Shown here: piece after piece, positions 35,664 through 44,041 of the stretch | Position numbering within the stretch: position 1 is the stretch's first letter | Layout of the letters: each line of letters begins with the position of its first letter | Source of the DNA: Mucilaginibacter xinganensis | Lineage (GTDB): Bacteria > Bacteroidota > Bacteroidia > Sphingobacteriales > Sphingobacteriaceae | Assembly: GCF_002257585.1 (NCBI RefSeq) | Contig: NZ_CP022743.1 | Coordinates: 4,526,001-4,590,000 of the forward strand | Length of the DNA stretch: 64,000 bases | Direction: 5' to 3' | Notes under the pieces: model-generated | What the model was told of the DNA's origin: nothing | Databases searched by the model: none | Seen by the model: only the letters and a program-made list of their open reading frames with translations | Translations under genes and position numbers: made by a program

Positions 35664-37571
35664 TTATTTTACTTCTTCAAAGTCAACATCTGTTACAGTG
35701 TCAGAGTTGCCTTCTGCATTTGGTGCACCTGCGCCACCTTCTGCACCTGGCTGAGCCTGGCCTGCATCGCCTGTTGCTTTATACATCTCTTCAGATGCTG
35801 CATTCCATGCATTGCTCAATTCAGCCTGCGCTGTATCAATATCAGCAAAGTTTTTAGCTGCGTAAGCTTCTTTCAATTTTGTCAGACCTGACTCAATTGG
35901 TGCTTTTTTGTCAGCCGAAATTTTATCGCCGTACTCTTTCAGTTGTTTTTCTGTTGAGAAGATCAGGGCGTCGGCTGCGTTCAGTTTTTCAACTTCTTCT
36001 TTTGCCTTTTTGTCAGCATCAGCATTTGCTTCAGCTTCGTCCTTCATCTTTTTGATTTCAGCATCAGTTAAACCTGATGAAGCTTCGATACGGATTTTCT
36101 GCTCTTTGCCGGTTGCCTTATCTTTTGCAGATACATTCAGGATACCGTTGGCATCAATATCAAAAGTTACTTCTACCTGTGGTACGCCGCGCGGAGCCGG
36201 TGGTATCCCGTCCAGGTGGAAACGTCCAATGGTACGGTTACCTGAAGCAATAGGGCGTTCACCCTGTAATATATGGATCTCTACTGAAGGCTGGTTATCA
36301 GACGCAGTTGAGAACACTTCAGATTTTTTTGTTGGGATAGTAGTGTTTGATTCTATCAGTTTGGTCATTACACCACCCATAGTTTCAATACCTAATGAAA
36401 GCGGGGTAACATCCAGCAACAATACATCTTTAACTTCACCTGTCAATACACCACCCTGTATAGCTGCACCAATAGCAACTACTTCATCAGGGTTAACACC
36501 TTTTGACGGCGCTTTACCGAAGAATTTTTCAACAGCTTCCTGGATAGCAGGGATACGGGTTGAACCACCTACCAAAATCACTTCATCAATATCAGCTGTG
36601 GTATAACCTGCATTTTTCAATGCTGTTTTACAAGGCTCAATGGTACGTTTGATTAAGCTGTCAGCAAGTTGCTCAAATTTAGCACGGGTTAAAGTTTTAA
36701 CAAGGTGCTTAGGCACACCGTCAGAAGCGGTAACATATGGTAAGTTAATTTCAGTTTGAGCTGAGCTTGATAACTCAATCTTAGCTTTTTCAGCAGACTC
36801 TTTTAAACGCTGTAAAGCCATTGGATCTTTACGCAGATCAACACCTTCGTCATTTTTAAATTCGTCAGCCATCCAGTCGATGATCACCTGGTCAAAGTCG
36901 TCACCACCAAGGTGCGTATCACCATCGGTTGATTTTACTTCAAAAACACCATCACCTAACTCAAGGATAGATACGTCATGCGTACCACCACCGCAGTCAA
37001 ATACTGCAATTTTCATATCCCTGTGTGCTTTGTCAAGGCCATAAGCCAGGGCAGCAGCAGTAGGTTCGTTAATTATACGGCGTACTTTTAAGCCTGCAAT
37101 TTCACCGGCTTCTTTAGTAGCCTGGCGCTGTGCATCGTTAAAATAAGCCGGTACGGTAATAACCGCTTCAGTTACTTCATGTCCTAAAAAATCTTCAGCA
37201 GTTTTCTTCATTTTCTGAAGTATCATTGCTGAAATTTCCTGTGGTGTGTACATGCGGTCGCCAATTTCAACACGCGGCGTGTTGTTATCACCTTTAACCA
37301 CTTTGTAAGGTACACGTGATGCTTCTTTGGTAACTTCGTTAAAGTTGTTACCCATAAAGCGTTTTATAGAATAAATAGTTTTTGTTGGGTTAGTGATAGC
37401 CTGACGTTTAGCCGGATCACCAACTTTACGCTCGCCATTGTCAACAAAAGCCACTACTGACGGCGTAGTACGTTTACCCTCACTGTTGGCAATAACTACG
37501 GGTTCGTTACCCTCCATTACCGCAACGCAGGAGTTAGTTGTTCCTAAGTCGATTCCAATTATTTTAGACAT
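35664..37571 (-). CDS. dnaK: Molecular chaperone DnaK (Hsp70)
   Basis: DnaK (635 residues) is the ATP-driven Hsp70 that binds exposed hydrophobic peptide segments with DnaJ and GrpE. The nucleotide-binding domain starts with [19 protein letters not shown] and includes [36 protein letters not shown] and [14 protein letters not shown]. The linker is [19 protein letters not shown], followed by the beta-sandwich and helical lid. The C-terminus TDVDFEEVK keeps the EEVD-like tail common in bacteria. One detail: the phosphate loop reads CGGGTHDVS where DLGGGTFDVS is usual. The gene is monocistronic; dnaJ and grpE are not adjacent. A sigma-54-like element and repeated CTG(C/T)CA words lie upstream. 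Confidence 0.97.
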   Translation of the reverse strand: MSKIIGIDLGTTNSCVAVMEGNEPVVIANSEGKRTTPSVVAFVDNGERKVGDPAKRQAITNPTKTIYSIKRFMGNNFNEVTKEASRVPYKVVKGDNNTPRVEIGDRMYTPQEISAMILQKMKKTAEDFLGHEVTEAVITVPAYFNDAQRQATKEAGEIAGLKVRRIINEPTAAALAYGLDKAHRDMKIAVFDCGGGTHDVSILELGDGVFEVKSTDGDTHLGGDDFDQVIIDWMADEFKNDEGVDLRKDPMALQRLKESAEKAKIELSSSAQTEINLPYVTASDGVPKHLVKTLTRAKFEQLADSLIKRTIEPCKTALKNAGYTTADIDEVILVGGSTRIPAIQEAVEKFFGKAPSKGVNPDEVVAIGAAIQGGVLTGEVKDVLLLDVTPLSLGIETMGGVMTKLIESNTTIPTKKSEVFSTASDNQPSVEIHILQGERPIASGNRTIGRFHLDGIPPAPRGVPQVEVTFDIDANGILNVSAKDKATGKEQKIRIEASSGLTDAEIKKMKDEAEANADADKKAKEEVEKLNAADALIFSTEKQLKEYGDKISADKKAPIESGLTKLKEAYAAKNFADIDTAQAELSNAWNAASEEMYKATGDAGQAQPGAEGGAGAPNAEGNSDTVTDVDFEEVK

Positions 37572-37616
37572 ATGATTATATTTTCTTGATTGATTATTTG
37601 TATTATAACCTATTTA

Positions 37617-37632
37617 ACAAGGGTTGTGCCAA
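37617..37632 (-). promoter_or_regulatory. Candidate -24/-12 (sigma-54-like) promoter element of dnaK
   Basis: The minus strand reads TTGGCAC-AACCC-TTGT, close to the sigma-54 consensus TGGCAC-N5-TTGC. It ends 46 bases before the dnaK start codon. No good TAnnTTTG box is present in this leader. Further CTGCCA/CTGTCA words lie upstream at 37641-37732. The sigma assignment is inference. Confidence 0.4.
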
Positions 37633-37867
37633 TATGCCTTTGGCAGAAAATATAGTTAACAGGCAGACAGAACAAGATTATTCCGTCAGTGATTAAAGAA
37701 AATATGGTGACAGGTTGGCAGAATATCGGCAGTAAATAATACCACGGCAGATTGTATATTCAGACGTCGATATGCAATTGGTTTTCATGCTGAAGTTAGC
37801 CCTAATTTAGCGCAAAAGGGTAAATGTGCTTCCTGTGCATGCCTGATGAAATATACTATAAAAACAA

Positions 37868-37893
37868 CTATTCCCGTTTTAACGCGGGAATAG
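37868..37893 (-). terminator. Terminator after the first GG-leader peptide gene
   Basis: CTATTCCCG pairs with CGGGAATAG across an eight-base loop. On the minus strand it is followed by TTGTTTTTATAG. It lies about 17 bases after the peptide stop. Confidence 0.75.
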
Positions 37894-37910
37894 CTTTACT
37901 TATTCAGTTA

Positions 37911-38105
37911 TTAAAAAATATCAAAACAAGGGTCAGTCGGTGGTTCGCAGGTATGTGTTGTGCCGGGGCACTGGCTAAGGCCTGTGCAACATCCCTGCGA
38001 ATAAGCGTTCCCATTTTGCCCCTGTGCTGCGCAACCAGGATATTTACCACCCTGAACTGCTCTCATTTCCTTTTTTGTCAGCGATTTTCCTAAGTTAGAT
38101 TTCAT
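37911..38105 (-). CDS. GG-leader Cys-rich peptide, paralogue 1
   Basis: The 64-residue precursor has a 20-residue leader MKSNLGKSLTKKEMRAVQGG and a core that begins KYPGCA and includes YSQGCCTGLSQC. Its six cysteines are shared in position with paralogues 2 and 3 up to the fourth cysteine. The double-glycine site at residues 19-20 is the classic cut point for C39 peptidase transporters. The core is neutral to acidic and Gly/Cys-rich, resembling bacteriocin-like or disulfide-rich signalling peptides. It is the promoter-distal member of a minus-strand array between rplQ and dnaK and has its own terminator. No modification, transport or immunity gene is present. Function is inferred. Confidence 0.78.
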   Translation of the reverse strand: MKSNLGKSLTKKEMRAVQGGKYPGCAAQGQNGNAYSQGCCTGLSQCPGTTHTCEPPTDPCFDIF

Positions 38106-38125
38106 AATAGTTTGTTTGTTCTAAT

Positions 38126-38191
38126 GCTTTGGTTTTAACGGAGGTACAAAGCTCATATACCGGTTGTAGTTACTGTTTTAAGATTTTAGGT
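38126..38191 (-). repeat. Conserved upstream block, copy A (before peptide 1)
   Basis: This block, starting GCTTTGGTTTTAACGGAGG on the plus strand, is about 85% identical by eye to 38744-38811. It precedes peptide 1 by 20 bases. GAGCTTTG on the minus strand is one mismatch from a -7 TAnnTTTG box. Confidence 0.65.
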
Positions 38192-38228
38192 GTTTGAAAC
38201 CGGAAACCGGTTTAAATTACTGCACTGC

Positions 38229-38414
38229 TTAAGTACAATCTGCAACGTCTATACATAAAAGCCCGGTTGGGCCGCCGCAGGCATATAGTCCTGTACAACA
38301 TCCATACTGGTATGCCACTCCCGCCTGCCCATAAGCTGCACAACCAGGATACTTACCGCCCTGTACTTCTTTCATTTCTTTTTTAGAAAGTGGTTTTCCT
38401 AAATTCGATTTCAT
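38229..38414 (-). CDS. GG-leader Cys-rich peptide, paralogue 2
   Basis: The 61-residue precursor has leader MKSNLGKPLSKKEMKEVQGG, nearly identical to paralogue 1. The core KYPGCAAYGQ then reads GVAYQYGCCTGLYACGG and ends in a shorter, divergent tail with two more cysteines. The leader and the first 25 core residues are conserved while the C-terminal tail varies, the usual pattern when the leader is read by a shared protease or transporter and the tail defines specificity. It is the middle copy of the array, about 120 bp from each neighbour. No adjacent maturation gene is seen. Confidence 0.78.
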   Translation of the reverse strand: MKSNLGKPLSKKEMKEVQGGKYPGCAAYGQAGVAYQYGCCTGLYACGGPTGLLCIDVADCT

Positions 38415-38430
38415 ATTTTTCGTTTGTTTG

Positions 38431-38460
38431 CGGCTTTGGTTTCAACTGGGTACAAAGCAC
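38431..38460 (-). repeat. Conserved upstream block, copy C (before peptide 2, truncated)
   Basis: CGGCTTTGGTTTCAACTGGG followed by TACAAAGC repeats the left half of the blocks at 38126 and 38744; the right half has diverged. It lies 16 bases upstream of peptide 2. Confidence 0.55.
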
Positions 38461-38528
38461 ACTACCCTATCAGATCAACCGGAAATTAAAACAGATTATC
38501 GCCGGTTAACTACTACTTTATATACCAA

Positions 38529-38723
38529 TTAGCAAGTAGTGCAGGGCGGACAACCGCCAACAGGCTCGCATAAATTATTAACGGTACATTTAATCAATCC
38601 TGTACAACAGCCTTCGGAGTAGAAATTGCCATTTTGCCCTTGCACTGCGCAACCAGGATACTTACCACCCTGAACTTCTCTCAGTTCTTTTTTTGTAAGC
38701 GGTTTACCTAAATTAGAATTCAT
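38529..38723 (-). CDS. GG-leader Cys-rich peptide, paralogue 3
   Basis: The 64-residue precursor has leader MNSNLGKPLTKKELREVQGG and core KYPGCAVQGQNGNFYSEGCC, then TGLIKCTVNNLCEP and a C-terminal tail with three further cysteines (CPPCTTC). The CPPC motif in the tail resembles redox-active or metal-binding dithiols, though in a secreted peptide a disulfide is as likely. It shares leader and core start with paralogues 1 and 2. Its upstream block (38744-38811) is the best match to that of paralogue 1. No biosynthetic enzyme is nearby. Confidence 0.78.
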   Translation of the reverse strand: MNSNLGKPLTKKELREVQGGKYPGCAVQGQNGNFYSEGCCTGLIKCTVNNLCEPVGGCPPCTTC

Positions 38724-38743
38724 AAAATTAATATTTGTGTTTC

Positions 38744-38811
38744 GGCTTTGGTTTTAATGGAGGTACAAAGCTCATATACCATTTTGTGGTTATTGTTTTA
38801 AGATGTTAGGT
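38744..38811 (-). repeat. Conserved upstream block, copy B (before peptide 3)
   Basis: This 68-base block repeats the sequence at 38126-38191, including GAGGTACAAAGCTCATATACC-like and TGTTTTAAGAT segments. Shared upstream DNA implies that gene and promoter were duplicated together. Confidence 0.65.
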
Positions 38812-38882
38812 TATTAAACAGGGGACTATGGCCTCAGCACTTACCCCTCACGCTAATATTTGAGTTTCTGACTTATCGCAAA

Positions 38883-38917
38883 AAAAAAGACGACCTGCAG
38901 TACAGATCGTCTTTTTT
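38883..38917. terminator. Bidirectional terminator after the fourth GG-leader peptide gene
   Basis: AAAAAAGACGA pairs with TCGTCTTTTTT across 13 bases and directly precedes the stop of the peptide gene at 38921. It isolates that gene from the three-copy array. Confidence 0.85.
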
Positions 38918-38920
38918 ATA

Positions 38921-39118
38921 TCAGTAAGCCGGGCAATTAGCCGGGTACTGGCAGGTATTGCTGGGCGGGCACAAAACCAAACCGGTAGTGTAATAACAAC
39001 AACCTAATGTATAGGCTGCCGCAAGCTGCCCTGCCTGCGTCGCGCAGCCTTCAATTTTGCCGCCTTTAACGCTTCTAAGTTCTTCTTTTGTAAGTCTTTT
39101 TCCGAATTGGGTTTCCAT
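38921..39118 (-). CDS. GG-leader Cys-rich peptide, divergent paralogue 4
   Basis: The 65-residue precursor has leader METQFGKRLTKEELRSVKGG, aligning residue for residue with the 20-residue leaders of paralogues 1-3. The core starts KIEGCATQAG and includes AYTLGCCYYTTGLVLC and a tail with two more cysteines. The G-C-A and G-C-C anchors are kept although the spacing differs by a few residues. ATG at 39118 is chosen because it gives the same 20-residue leader; an ATG 14 codons earlier would add a hydrophobic stretch not found in the others. It has its own terminator at 38883 and lies closest to rplQ. Confidence 0.76.
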   Translation of the reverse strand: METQFGKRLTKEELRSVKGGKIEGCATQAGQLAAAYTLGCCYYTTGLVLCPPSNTCQYPANCPAY

Positions 39119-39305
39119 TGTGATTTTGATTAATATCAGTTTAGGGTTTAAACAAGACAAAGCACCTTGCTTTGTCGTATTATAATTCTAAATTTAAAAA
39201 CATTAATTCAAAAAAACAAAGTTAATCTGCGAGAAATATAAAATTAAACATTCCTTAAAGTTGTGCAAAATAGCCTGAACTGCAATCAGATATGTGTACA
39301 AAAAC

Positions 39306-39338
39306 AAAACGTCCTGCTCTAATTGAGCAGGACGTTTT
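39306..39338 (-). terminator. Terminator of the ribosomal block after rplQ
   Basis: AAAACGTCCTGCTC pairs perfectly with GAGCAGGACGTTTT across a five-base loop, followed by TTTTG on the minus strand. It lies 24 bases beyond the rplQ stop. Confidence 0.9.
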
Positions 39339-39361
39339 CATTGTGCAAAAGGCAAGTTTAA

Positions 39362-39964
39362 TTATTCGCCTTTTTCTGCATTTTCTTCATTTGCAGCTGG
39401 TGATTCCGGAGTTTTTTCTTCAGCAGCATGCTGTGATGCCGGAGTTTCAATTTCTATTTCGTTATCAGCCGTTTCGCCAAGCGCTAAAGGAGCTTCAGCT
39501 ACCGGAGCAGCTTTTTCAGCAGGAGCTTCAGTTTTAGCTTTTGCAGAACCACCACGACGACGGGTTGATTTCTTCTCTACTTTAGCAACATCACTTCCGT
39601 AAACGGTATTGTAATCTACTAATTCAATCATCGCCATTTCAGCGTTATCACCTAAACGGTTTTCCATCTTAATGATACGTGTATAACCACCCGGACGGGT
39701 TGCTATTTTTTGAGCAATTTCGCGGAAAAGAATGGTAACCGCGTCTTTATCCTGTAAGTAGCTAAATACTGTACGACGTGAGTGCGTAGTATCGTTTTTT
39801 GATTTCGTAAGAATTGGCTCAACATATCCGCGTAAAGCTTTTGCCTTAGCTAATGTTGTTGTAATACGCTTGTGTAAAATAAGCGAAGTGGCCATGTTGC
39901 TCATCATCGCCTTGCGATGGCTGTTTGTGCGGCCTAAGTGATTTACTTTTTTTCCGTGTCTCAT
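39362..39964 (-). CDS. rplQ: 50S ribosomal protein L17 with acidic C-terminal extension
   Basis: The first 120 residues are canonical L17 ([56 protein letters not shown]). L17 sits near the peptide exit tunnel of the large subunit. The roughly 75-residue tail is Ala/Glu/Pro-rich and acidic, following a basic RRRGG linker; such tails are common in Bacteroidota and absent from E. coli L17. It is the last gene of the minus-strand ribosomal block but is separated from rpoA by a terminator-like hairpin and a leader with alternative short stems, so it may be controlled separately. Confidence 0.95.
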   Translation of the reverse strand: MRHGKKVNHLGRTNSHRKAMMSNMATSLILHKRITTTLAKAKALRGYVEPILTKSKNDTTHSRRTVFSYLQDKDAVTILFREIAQKIATRPGGYTRIIKMENRLGDNAEMAMIELVDYNTVYGSDVAKVEKKSTRRRGGSAKAKTEAPAEKAAPVAEAPLALGETADNEIEIETPASQHAAEEKTPESPAANEENAEKGE

Positions 39965-39993
39965 TATATTTTGTTGTTTGTGGCACGTGCATA

Positions 39994-40014
39994 CCGTCGG
40001 ACGGCGTTACCGTC
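39994..40014 (-). promoter_or_regulatory. Short competing stems in the rplQ leader
   Basis: Three complementary segments occur in order on the plus strand: CCGTC (39994), GACGG (40000), CCGTC (40010). The middle segment can pair with either side, giving mutually exclusive hairpins 30-50 bases upstream of the rplQ start. The arrangement resembles an attenuator switch but is short. Confidence 0.35.
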
Positions 40015-40101
40015 AAGTCCTCGGAATTATGCAAATACTCAGTTGTAAATTTGAGTGTTGGGTAGTGAGATCGCCTCAGTACACTGCTCTGTTATTATAT
40101 T

Positions 40102-40148
40102 AAAAAAAAGCGATTAAAGTTCGAACTGATCCGTAATCGCTTTTTTTT
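40102..40148 (-). terminator. Terminator-like hairpin between rpoA and rplQ
   Basis: AAAAAAAAGCGATTA and its complement TAATCGCTTTTTTTT form a long stem around an 18-base centre. It lies only a few bases after the rpoA stop and should end much of the alpha-operon transcript before rplQ. Confidence 0.75.
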
Positions 40149-40151
40149 AAA

Positions 40152-41144
40152 TTATTCTTCGTCTAACTTAAATTTTGACAGGTTCATACCAAAAGATAAG
40201 CCTTTTGATTTAACCAGGTCCTGAATTTCAGTTAATGATTTTTTACCAAAGTTTCTGAACTTAAGCATATCAGCAACGTCATACGAAACCAAATCAGCCA
40301 GGCTGCGGATGTCTGCAGCTTTAAGGCAATTTAATGCACGTACTGAAAGGTCAAGATCTACCAATTCAGTTTTAAGGATCTTACGCATGTGTAAAATTTC
40401 CTCATCAACCTCTTTAGTTTCCTCTTTAGCCTGTGCTTCAAGCATCATGTTCTCATCGCTGAACAACATAAAGTGCTGGATAAGAATCTTAGCAGCTTCT
40501 TTAAGCGCATCTTCAGGATGGATAGAACCATCTGTGGTAATGTCCAGAACTAATTTTTCATAGTCCGTTTTTTGTTCCACACGATAATTCTCGATAGTAT
40601 ATTTAACGTTTTTGATAGGCGTGTAAATAGAATCGATAGCTATCACACCTACATTAGCGTCAGGGTTTTTGTTTTCTTCGCTTGGAACGTAACCACGGCC
40701 TTTTCCAACAGTAAGCTCAATTTCAAGCGTTACAGATGAATCCATGTTACAGATCACAAGATCAGGATTTAAAACCGAAAAGTTATTTGAGAACTTAGTG
40801 ATATCACCTGCACTAAAAGCATCCTGACCATTAATGATAACAAATATCTTTTCGTTGTCACCAGATTCACCGGTTTTCTTAAACCTAACCTGTTTTAGGT
40901 TAAGTATAATTTCGGTTACGTCTTCAACAACACCTTTTATGGTTGAAAACTCATGCATCACTCCCGAAAAACGAACTGAAGTGATCGCATAACCCTCAAG
41001 TGATGAAAGTAAGATACGACGAAGAGCATTACCAATGGTTATACCGAAGCCTGGTTCTAACGGACGAAACTCAAACGTGCCATCAAAATCAGTTGACTTC
41101 TGCATGATAACCTTGTCTGGTTTTTGAAATGCTAAAATTGCCAT
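40152..41144 (-). CDS. rpoA: DNA-directed RNA polymerase subunit alpha
   Basis: The 330-residue alpha subunit forms the dimer that nucleates RNA polymerase assembly. The N-terminal domain has [20 protein letters not shown]-type sequence ([21 protein letters not shown]), and residues 245-330 are the alpha-CTD that contacts DNA and activators ([31 protein letters not shown]). The length is normal. It follows rpsD with about 96 bases between, in the standard rpsM-rpsK-rpsD-rpoA order. A terminator-like hairpin directly follows the stop codon. Confidence 0.97.
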   Translation of the reverse strand: MAILAFQKPDKVIMQKSTDFDGTFEFRPLEPGFGITIGNALRRILLSSLEGYAITSVRFSGVMHEFSTIKGVVEDVTEIILNLKQVRFKKTGESGDNEKIFVIINGQDAFSAGDITKFSNNFSVLNPDLVICNMDSSVTLEIELTVGKGRGYVPSEENKNPDANVGVIAIDSIYTPIKNVKYTIENYRVEQKTDYEKLVLDITTDGSIHPEDALKEAAKILIQHFMLFSDENMMLEAQAKEETKEVDEEILHMRKILKTELVDLDLSVRALNCLKAADIRSLADLVSYDVADMLKFRNFGKKSLTEIQDLVKSKGLSFGMNLSKFKLDEE

Positions 41145-41240
41145 TTATATCCTTTATTTATTGTTTACTAATTTGAATTGATTTAAACTGCAAAAATGAT
41201 TGACAGAATATGCCAACCATAATGCAGATAAGTATCGTTA

Positions 41241-41849
41241 TTATTTTGAGTACAACTCGACGATCAGGTTTTCCTTGATATTTTCAGGGATCTCATCGCG
41301 GTTTGGATAGTTAAGGAATTTACCAGTTAAATTGGCAGCATCCCATTCAAGCCAGCTGTATTTGTTAATTCTGCGGCCAGCCACTGAATTTGTAATTGCC
41401 TCTAATGTTTTTGATTTCTCACGAACCGCAATTACATCACCTGCTCTTAACGCATAAGACGCAATGTTTACAACTTCGCCATTAACAGTAATATGCTTGT
41501 GACCAACTAACTGGCGTGCACCTGAACGGCTTGGAGAAATACCTAAACGGTAAACAGCATTGTCTAAACGGGCTTCTAAAAATTTCAACAAGTTTTCGCC
41601 TGTGATACCTTCTTTAGCAGAAGCGCGGTGAAACAGGTTTTCGAACTGACGCTCTAATACACCGTAAGTGTATTTAACTTTTTGTTTCTCCATCAACTGG
41701 GTTGAGTACTCCGATTGCTTTCCTCTTCTTTTGGAAGCACCGTGCATCCCAGGGGGATAATTTTTTCTTTCCAGCGCTTTATCCGGACCGAAGATCGGTT
41801 CACGGAAACGGCGCGCAATTTTGGATTTTGGTCCTGTATATCTAGCCAT
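41241..41849 (-). CDS. rpsD: 30S ribosomal protein S4
   Basis: S4 (202 residues) is a primary 16S rRNA binding protein. The motifs seen are [20 protein letters not shown], the [20 protein letters not shown] region and the S4 domain [20 protein letters not shown] with [14 protein letters not shown]. The N-terminus lacks the zinc-binding cysteines of the C+ form, so it is the zinc-free type. It lies between rpsK and rpoA as in other bacteria. In E. coli S4 represses this operon; no such site could be identified here. Confidence 0.97.
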   Translation of the reverse strand: MARYTGPKSKIARRFREPIFGPDKALERKNYPPGMHGASKRRGKQSEYSTQLMEKQKVKYTYGVLERQFENLFHRASAKEGITGENLLKFLEARLDNAVYRLGISPSRSGARQLVGHKHITVNGEVVNIASYALRAGDVIAVREKSKTLEAITNSVAGRRINKYSWLEWDAANLTGKFLNYPNRDEIPENIKENLIVELYSK

Positions 41850-41916
41850 TTTTTGTGGTTTTTAAAGTATCAGGCAGCCCGCAGCCGCCGAATCTTAGCT
41901 TTAAAAAAATTGTTAA

Positions 41917-42306
41917 TTAAACTCTTCTCCTTTTTGAAGGACGACAACCGTTATGCGGTAGCGGTGTGATATCTTTTATAGTAGTTACTTCAATACCTGC
42001 AGTTTGCAAAGTACGGATAGCTGATTCACGACCAGCGCCCGGGCCTTTTACAAACACTTCAACCTTGCGTAAGCCTAAATCATAAGCCACTTTACCGCAA
42101 TCGCTGGCAGCTTGTCCTGCAGCATATGGAGTATTTTTTTTTGATCCTTTGAAACCCATTTTACCTGCAGACGACCATGAAATAGCCTGGCCTGTTTTGT
42201 TGGTAAGGGTGATAATGATGTTGTTAAAAGTAGCATTGATGTGTGCCTCGCCAACCGGTTCAACAATTACAATGCGCTTTTTGGTTACTTTTTTGCTCTT
42301 AGCCAT
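41917..42306 (-). CDS. rpsK: 30S ribosomal protein S11
   Basis: S11 (129 residues) lines the mRNA exit platform of the small subunit. It shows [60 protein letters not shown] and [13 protein letters not shown], all canonical. The N-terminus [20 protein letters not shown] is the usual short basic segment. It lies 67 bases upstream of rpsD. The gap to rpsM holds an inverted repeat. Confidence 0.97.
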   Translation of the reverse strand: MAKSKKVTKKRIVIVEPVGEAHINATFNNIIITLTNKTGQAISWSSAGKMGFKGSKKNTPYAAGQAASDCGKVAYDLGLRKVEVFVKGPGAGRESAIRTLQTAGIEVTTIKDITPLPHNGCRPSKRRRV

Positions 42307-42389
42307 TTTTTTGATTATTGAGCTTACGAATTACTGGATCATCTAATGACCCGGACCCGTACAGCCGTTCTTTATAATTCTATATTCCT

Positions 42390-42431
42390 AAAGGTTAGCA
42401 AGCGTCAAATAATTTCAGCCTTCTAACCTTT
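42390..42431. repeat. Inverted repeat between rpsM and rpsK
   Basis: AAAGGTTAG (42390-42398) and CTAACCTTT (42423-42431) can pair around a 24-base loop in the transcript. Confidence 0.5.
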
Positions 42432-42440
42432 AATCACTTA

Positions 42441-42818
42441 CTATTTAGTAGCTTTCTTTTTGTTAGCAACTGTTTTACGTTTTCCTTTACGGGTACGTGA
42501 GTTGTTCTTAGTACGCTGACCACGCAAAGGCAAACCTTTACGGTGACGGGTACCACGGTAGCAACCTATATCCATTAAACGCTTAATATTAAGCTGAACT
42601 TCTGAACGCAGGGAGCCTTCAACTTTTATCTGATCATTAATTATACCACGGATGGTAGCTAATTGCTCATCATTCCAGTCTTGGACTTTCGTATTGAAAT
42701 CAATACCTGCTTCAGTCAAAATTCTTTGAGCTGTTGAGCGGCCGATCCCGAATATATACGTAAGTCCGATCTCTCCTCTTTTATTTTTTGGTAAATCAAT
42801 ACCTGATATCCTTGCCAT
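42441..42818 (-). CDS. rpsM: 30S ribosomal protein S13
   Basis: S13 (125 residues) contacts 23S rRNA and P-site tRNA at the subunit interface. Motifs are [53 protein letters not shown] and [20 protein letters not shown], ending in a basic tail. The length is normal. It follows rpmJ with 19 bases between, in the usual order. Confidence 0.97.
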   Translation of the reverse strand: MARISGIDLPKNKRGEIGLTYIFGIGRSTAQRILTEAGIDFNTKVQDWNDEQLATIRGIINDQIKVEGSLRSEVQLNIKRLMDIGCYRGTRHRKGLPLRGQRTKNNSRTRKGKRKTVANKKKATK

Positions 42819-42837
42819 ATTTTTTATTTATTGATTT

Positions 42838-42954
42838 TTAGCCCTGGCGTTGTTTAAACTTCGGATTCTTTTTGTTAATCACATAAAGTTTCCCGTTACG
42901 GCGGATGATTTTGCAATCAACACTGCGTTTTTTAATGGATGCTCTAACTTTCAT
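42838..42954 (-). CDS. rpmJ: 50S ribosomal protein L36
   Basis: The 38-codon frame encodes [20 protein letters not shown] and then [19 protein letters not shown]36 is the smallest large-subunit protein. Usual L36 has a C-C-C-H zinc site; here only the Cys of VDCKII is present, and the other positions are Ile, Asn and Lys, so this is the zinc-free C- form common in Bacteroidota. It lies between infA and rpsM as expected. The frame is too short for many gene finders. Confidence 0.93.
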   Translation of the reverse strand: MKVRASIKKRSVDCKIIRRNGKLYVINKKNPKFKQRQG

Positions 42955-42961
42955 CTCTTCG

Positions 42962-43180
42962 TTATTTATATCTATAGGTTATTCTGCCCTTTGTTAAATC
43001 GTATGGACTCATCTCCAGTTTAACCCTGTCGCCAGGTAAAATTTTGATGTAGTGCATTCGCATTTTTCCGGAAATATGCGCAATAATCTCATGACCATTT
43101 TCGAGTTCAACCCTGAACATTGCATTTGATAATGCTTCCCGAATTGTTCCGTCCTGTTCAATCGATGATTGTTTAGCCAT
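42962..43180 (-). CDS. infA: Translation initiation factor IF-1
   Basis: IF-1 (72 residues) binds the A site of the small subunit during initiation. The OB fold shows [60 protein letters not shown] and [12 protein letters not shown]. The length and sequence are canonical. It lies between map and rpmJ, seven bases before the L36 start, in the order typical of the spc-alpha junction. Confidence 0.97.
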   Translation of the reverse strand: MAKQSSIEQDGTIREALSNAMFRVELENGHEIIAHISGKMRMHYIKILPGDRVKLEMSPYDLTKGRITYRYK

Positions 43181-43243
43181 ATTTTACTGATTATTACTTA
43201 ATTATCCGCCCTAAAACCGGGATGCAAAATTAATAAAAATATT

Positions 43244-44035
43244 TTAATTATTATTTTTTTCTTTTAAAACATTATCTACGTAAGAAAATGTTGAAAGTAT
43301 ATCGGGTTGCCCCTTCCTGATAGCTACTGTATGCTCATAATGAGCAGACGGTTTGCCATCAATGGTTGATACCGTCCATCCATCGTCCCAAAACTTAACC
43401 CGGGCCTTGCCTGCGTTAATCATAGGTTCGATAGCAATCACCATTCCTTCTTCCAGCTTCGTTCCTGAGCCGCGCTTACCATAATTAGGTACCTCGGGCT
43501 TCTCATGCAGCTCTAAACCCACACCATGACCCACCAGTTCCTTCACTACACCGTAGCCATGCTTCTCGGCATGTTCCTGTACAGCATGCCCTATATCTCC
43601 CACACGCAGTCCTGCAACCGCTTTCTCTACGCCAAGGTCAAGGCATTCTCTGGTAACCCGCATTAACTGCTTTGCCGTTTCGCTAACCTCGCCAATGGCA
43701 AAAGTAAATGCAGAATCGCCAAAGTACTTATTCAGGATCACCCCGCAGTCAACCGATACTACATCGCCCTCAACCAGCACATGCTGACCGGGGAAACCAT
43801 GTACTACCTGGTCATTCATTGAAATACACAATGAATAAGGGAACCCGTGATAGTTTAAAAATGCAGGGACCCCTCCGTTATCACGGATGAACGCCTCTGC
43901 AAGTTTATCTAATTCAATGGTTTTAATACCGGGGCGTATTACTTTCGCAATCTCCCCAAGTGTTTTGGAAACAAGTAAAGAACTTTCTCTTATCAGCTCT
44001 ATCTCTTCGACAGACTTATAATGAATCTTTGACAT
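43244..44035 (-). CDS. map: Methionine aminopeptidase, type I
   Basis: MetAP (263 residues) removes the initiator methionine from nascent proteins. Metal ligands are seen as Asp in VVSVDCGVILNKYFGDSAF (two Asp), His in ELVGHGVGLELHEKPEVPNY, Glu in VIAIEPMINAG and Glu in SAHYEHTVAI. The protein lacks the N-terminal SH3 or zinc extension, so it is type Ia. The stop of secY lies six bases upstream, suggesting tight co-translation. The position between secY and infA is standard. Confidence 0.96.
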   Translation of the reverse strand: MSKIHYKSVEEIELIRESSLLVSKTLGEIAKVIRPGIKTIELDKLAEAFIRDNGGVPAFLNYHGFPYSLCISMNDQVVHGFPGQHVLVEGDVVSVDCGVILNKYFGDSAFTFAIGEVSETAKQLMRVTRECLDLGVEKAVAGLRVGDIGHAVQEHAEKHGYGVVKELVGHGVGLELHEKPEVPNYGKRGSGTKLEEGMVIAIEPMINAGKARVKFWDDGWTVSTIDGKPSAHYEHTVAIRKGQPDILSTFSYVDNVLKEKNNN

Positions 44036-44041
44036 GTTAAT

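Noticed and set aside
35908-36606. A 232-codon open frame on the plus strand inside dnaK
   Set aside because: It is antisense to the intact and highly conserved dnaK gene. Its Ser-rich composition is what the complement of dnaK codons gives.
38126-38811. Spaced repeats between peptide genes as a CRISPR array
   Set aside because: There are only two full copies and one half copy, they are diverged, and coding sequence lies between them. No cas genes are present.
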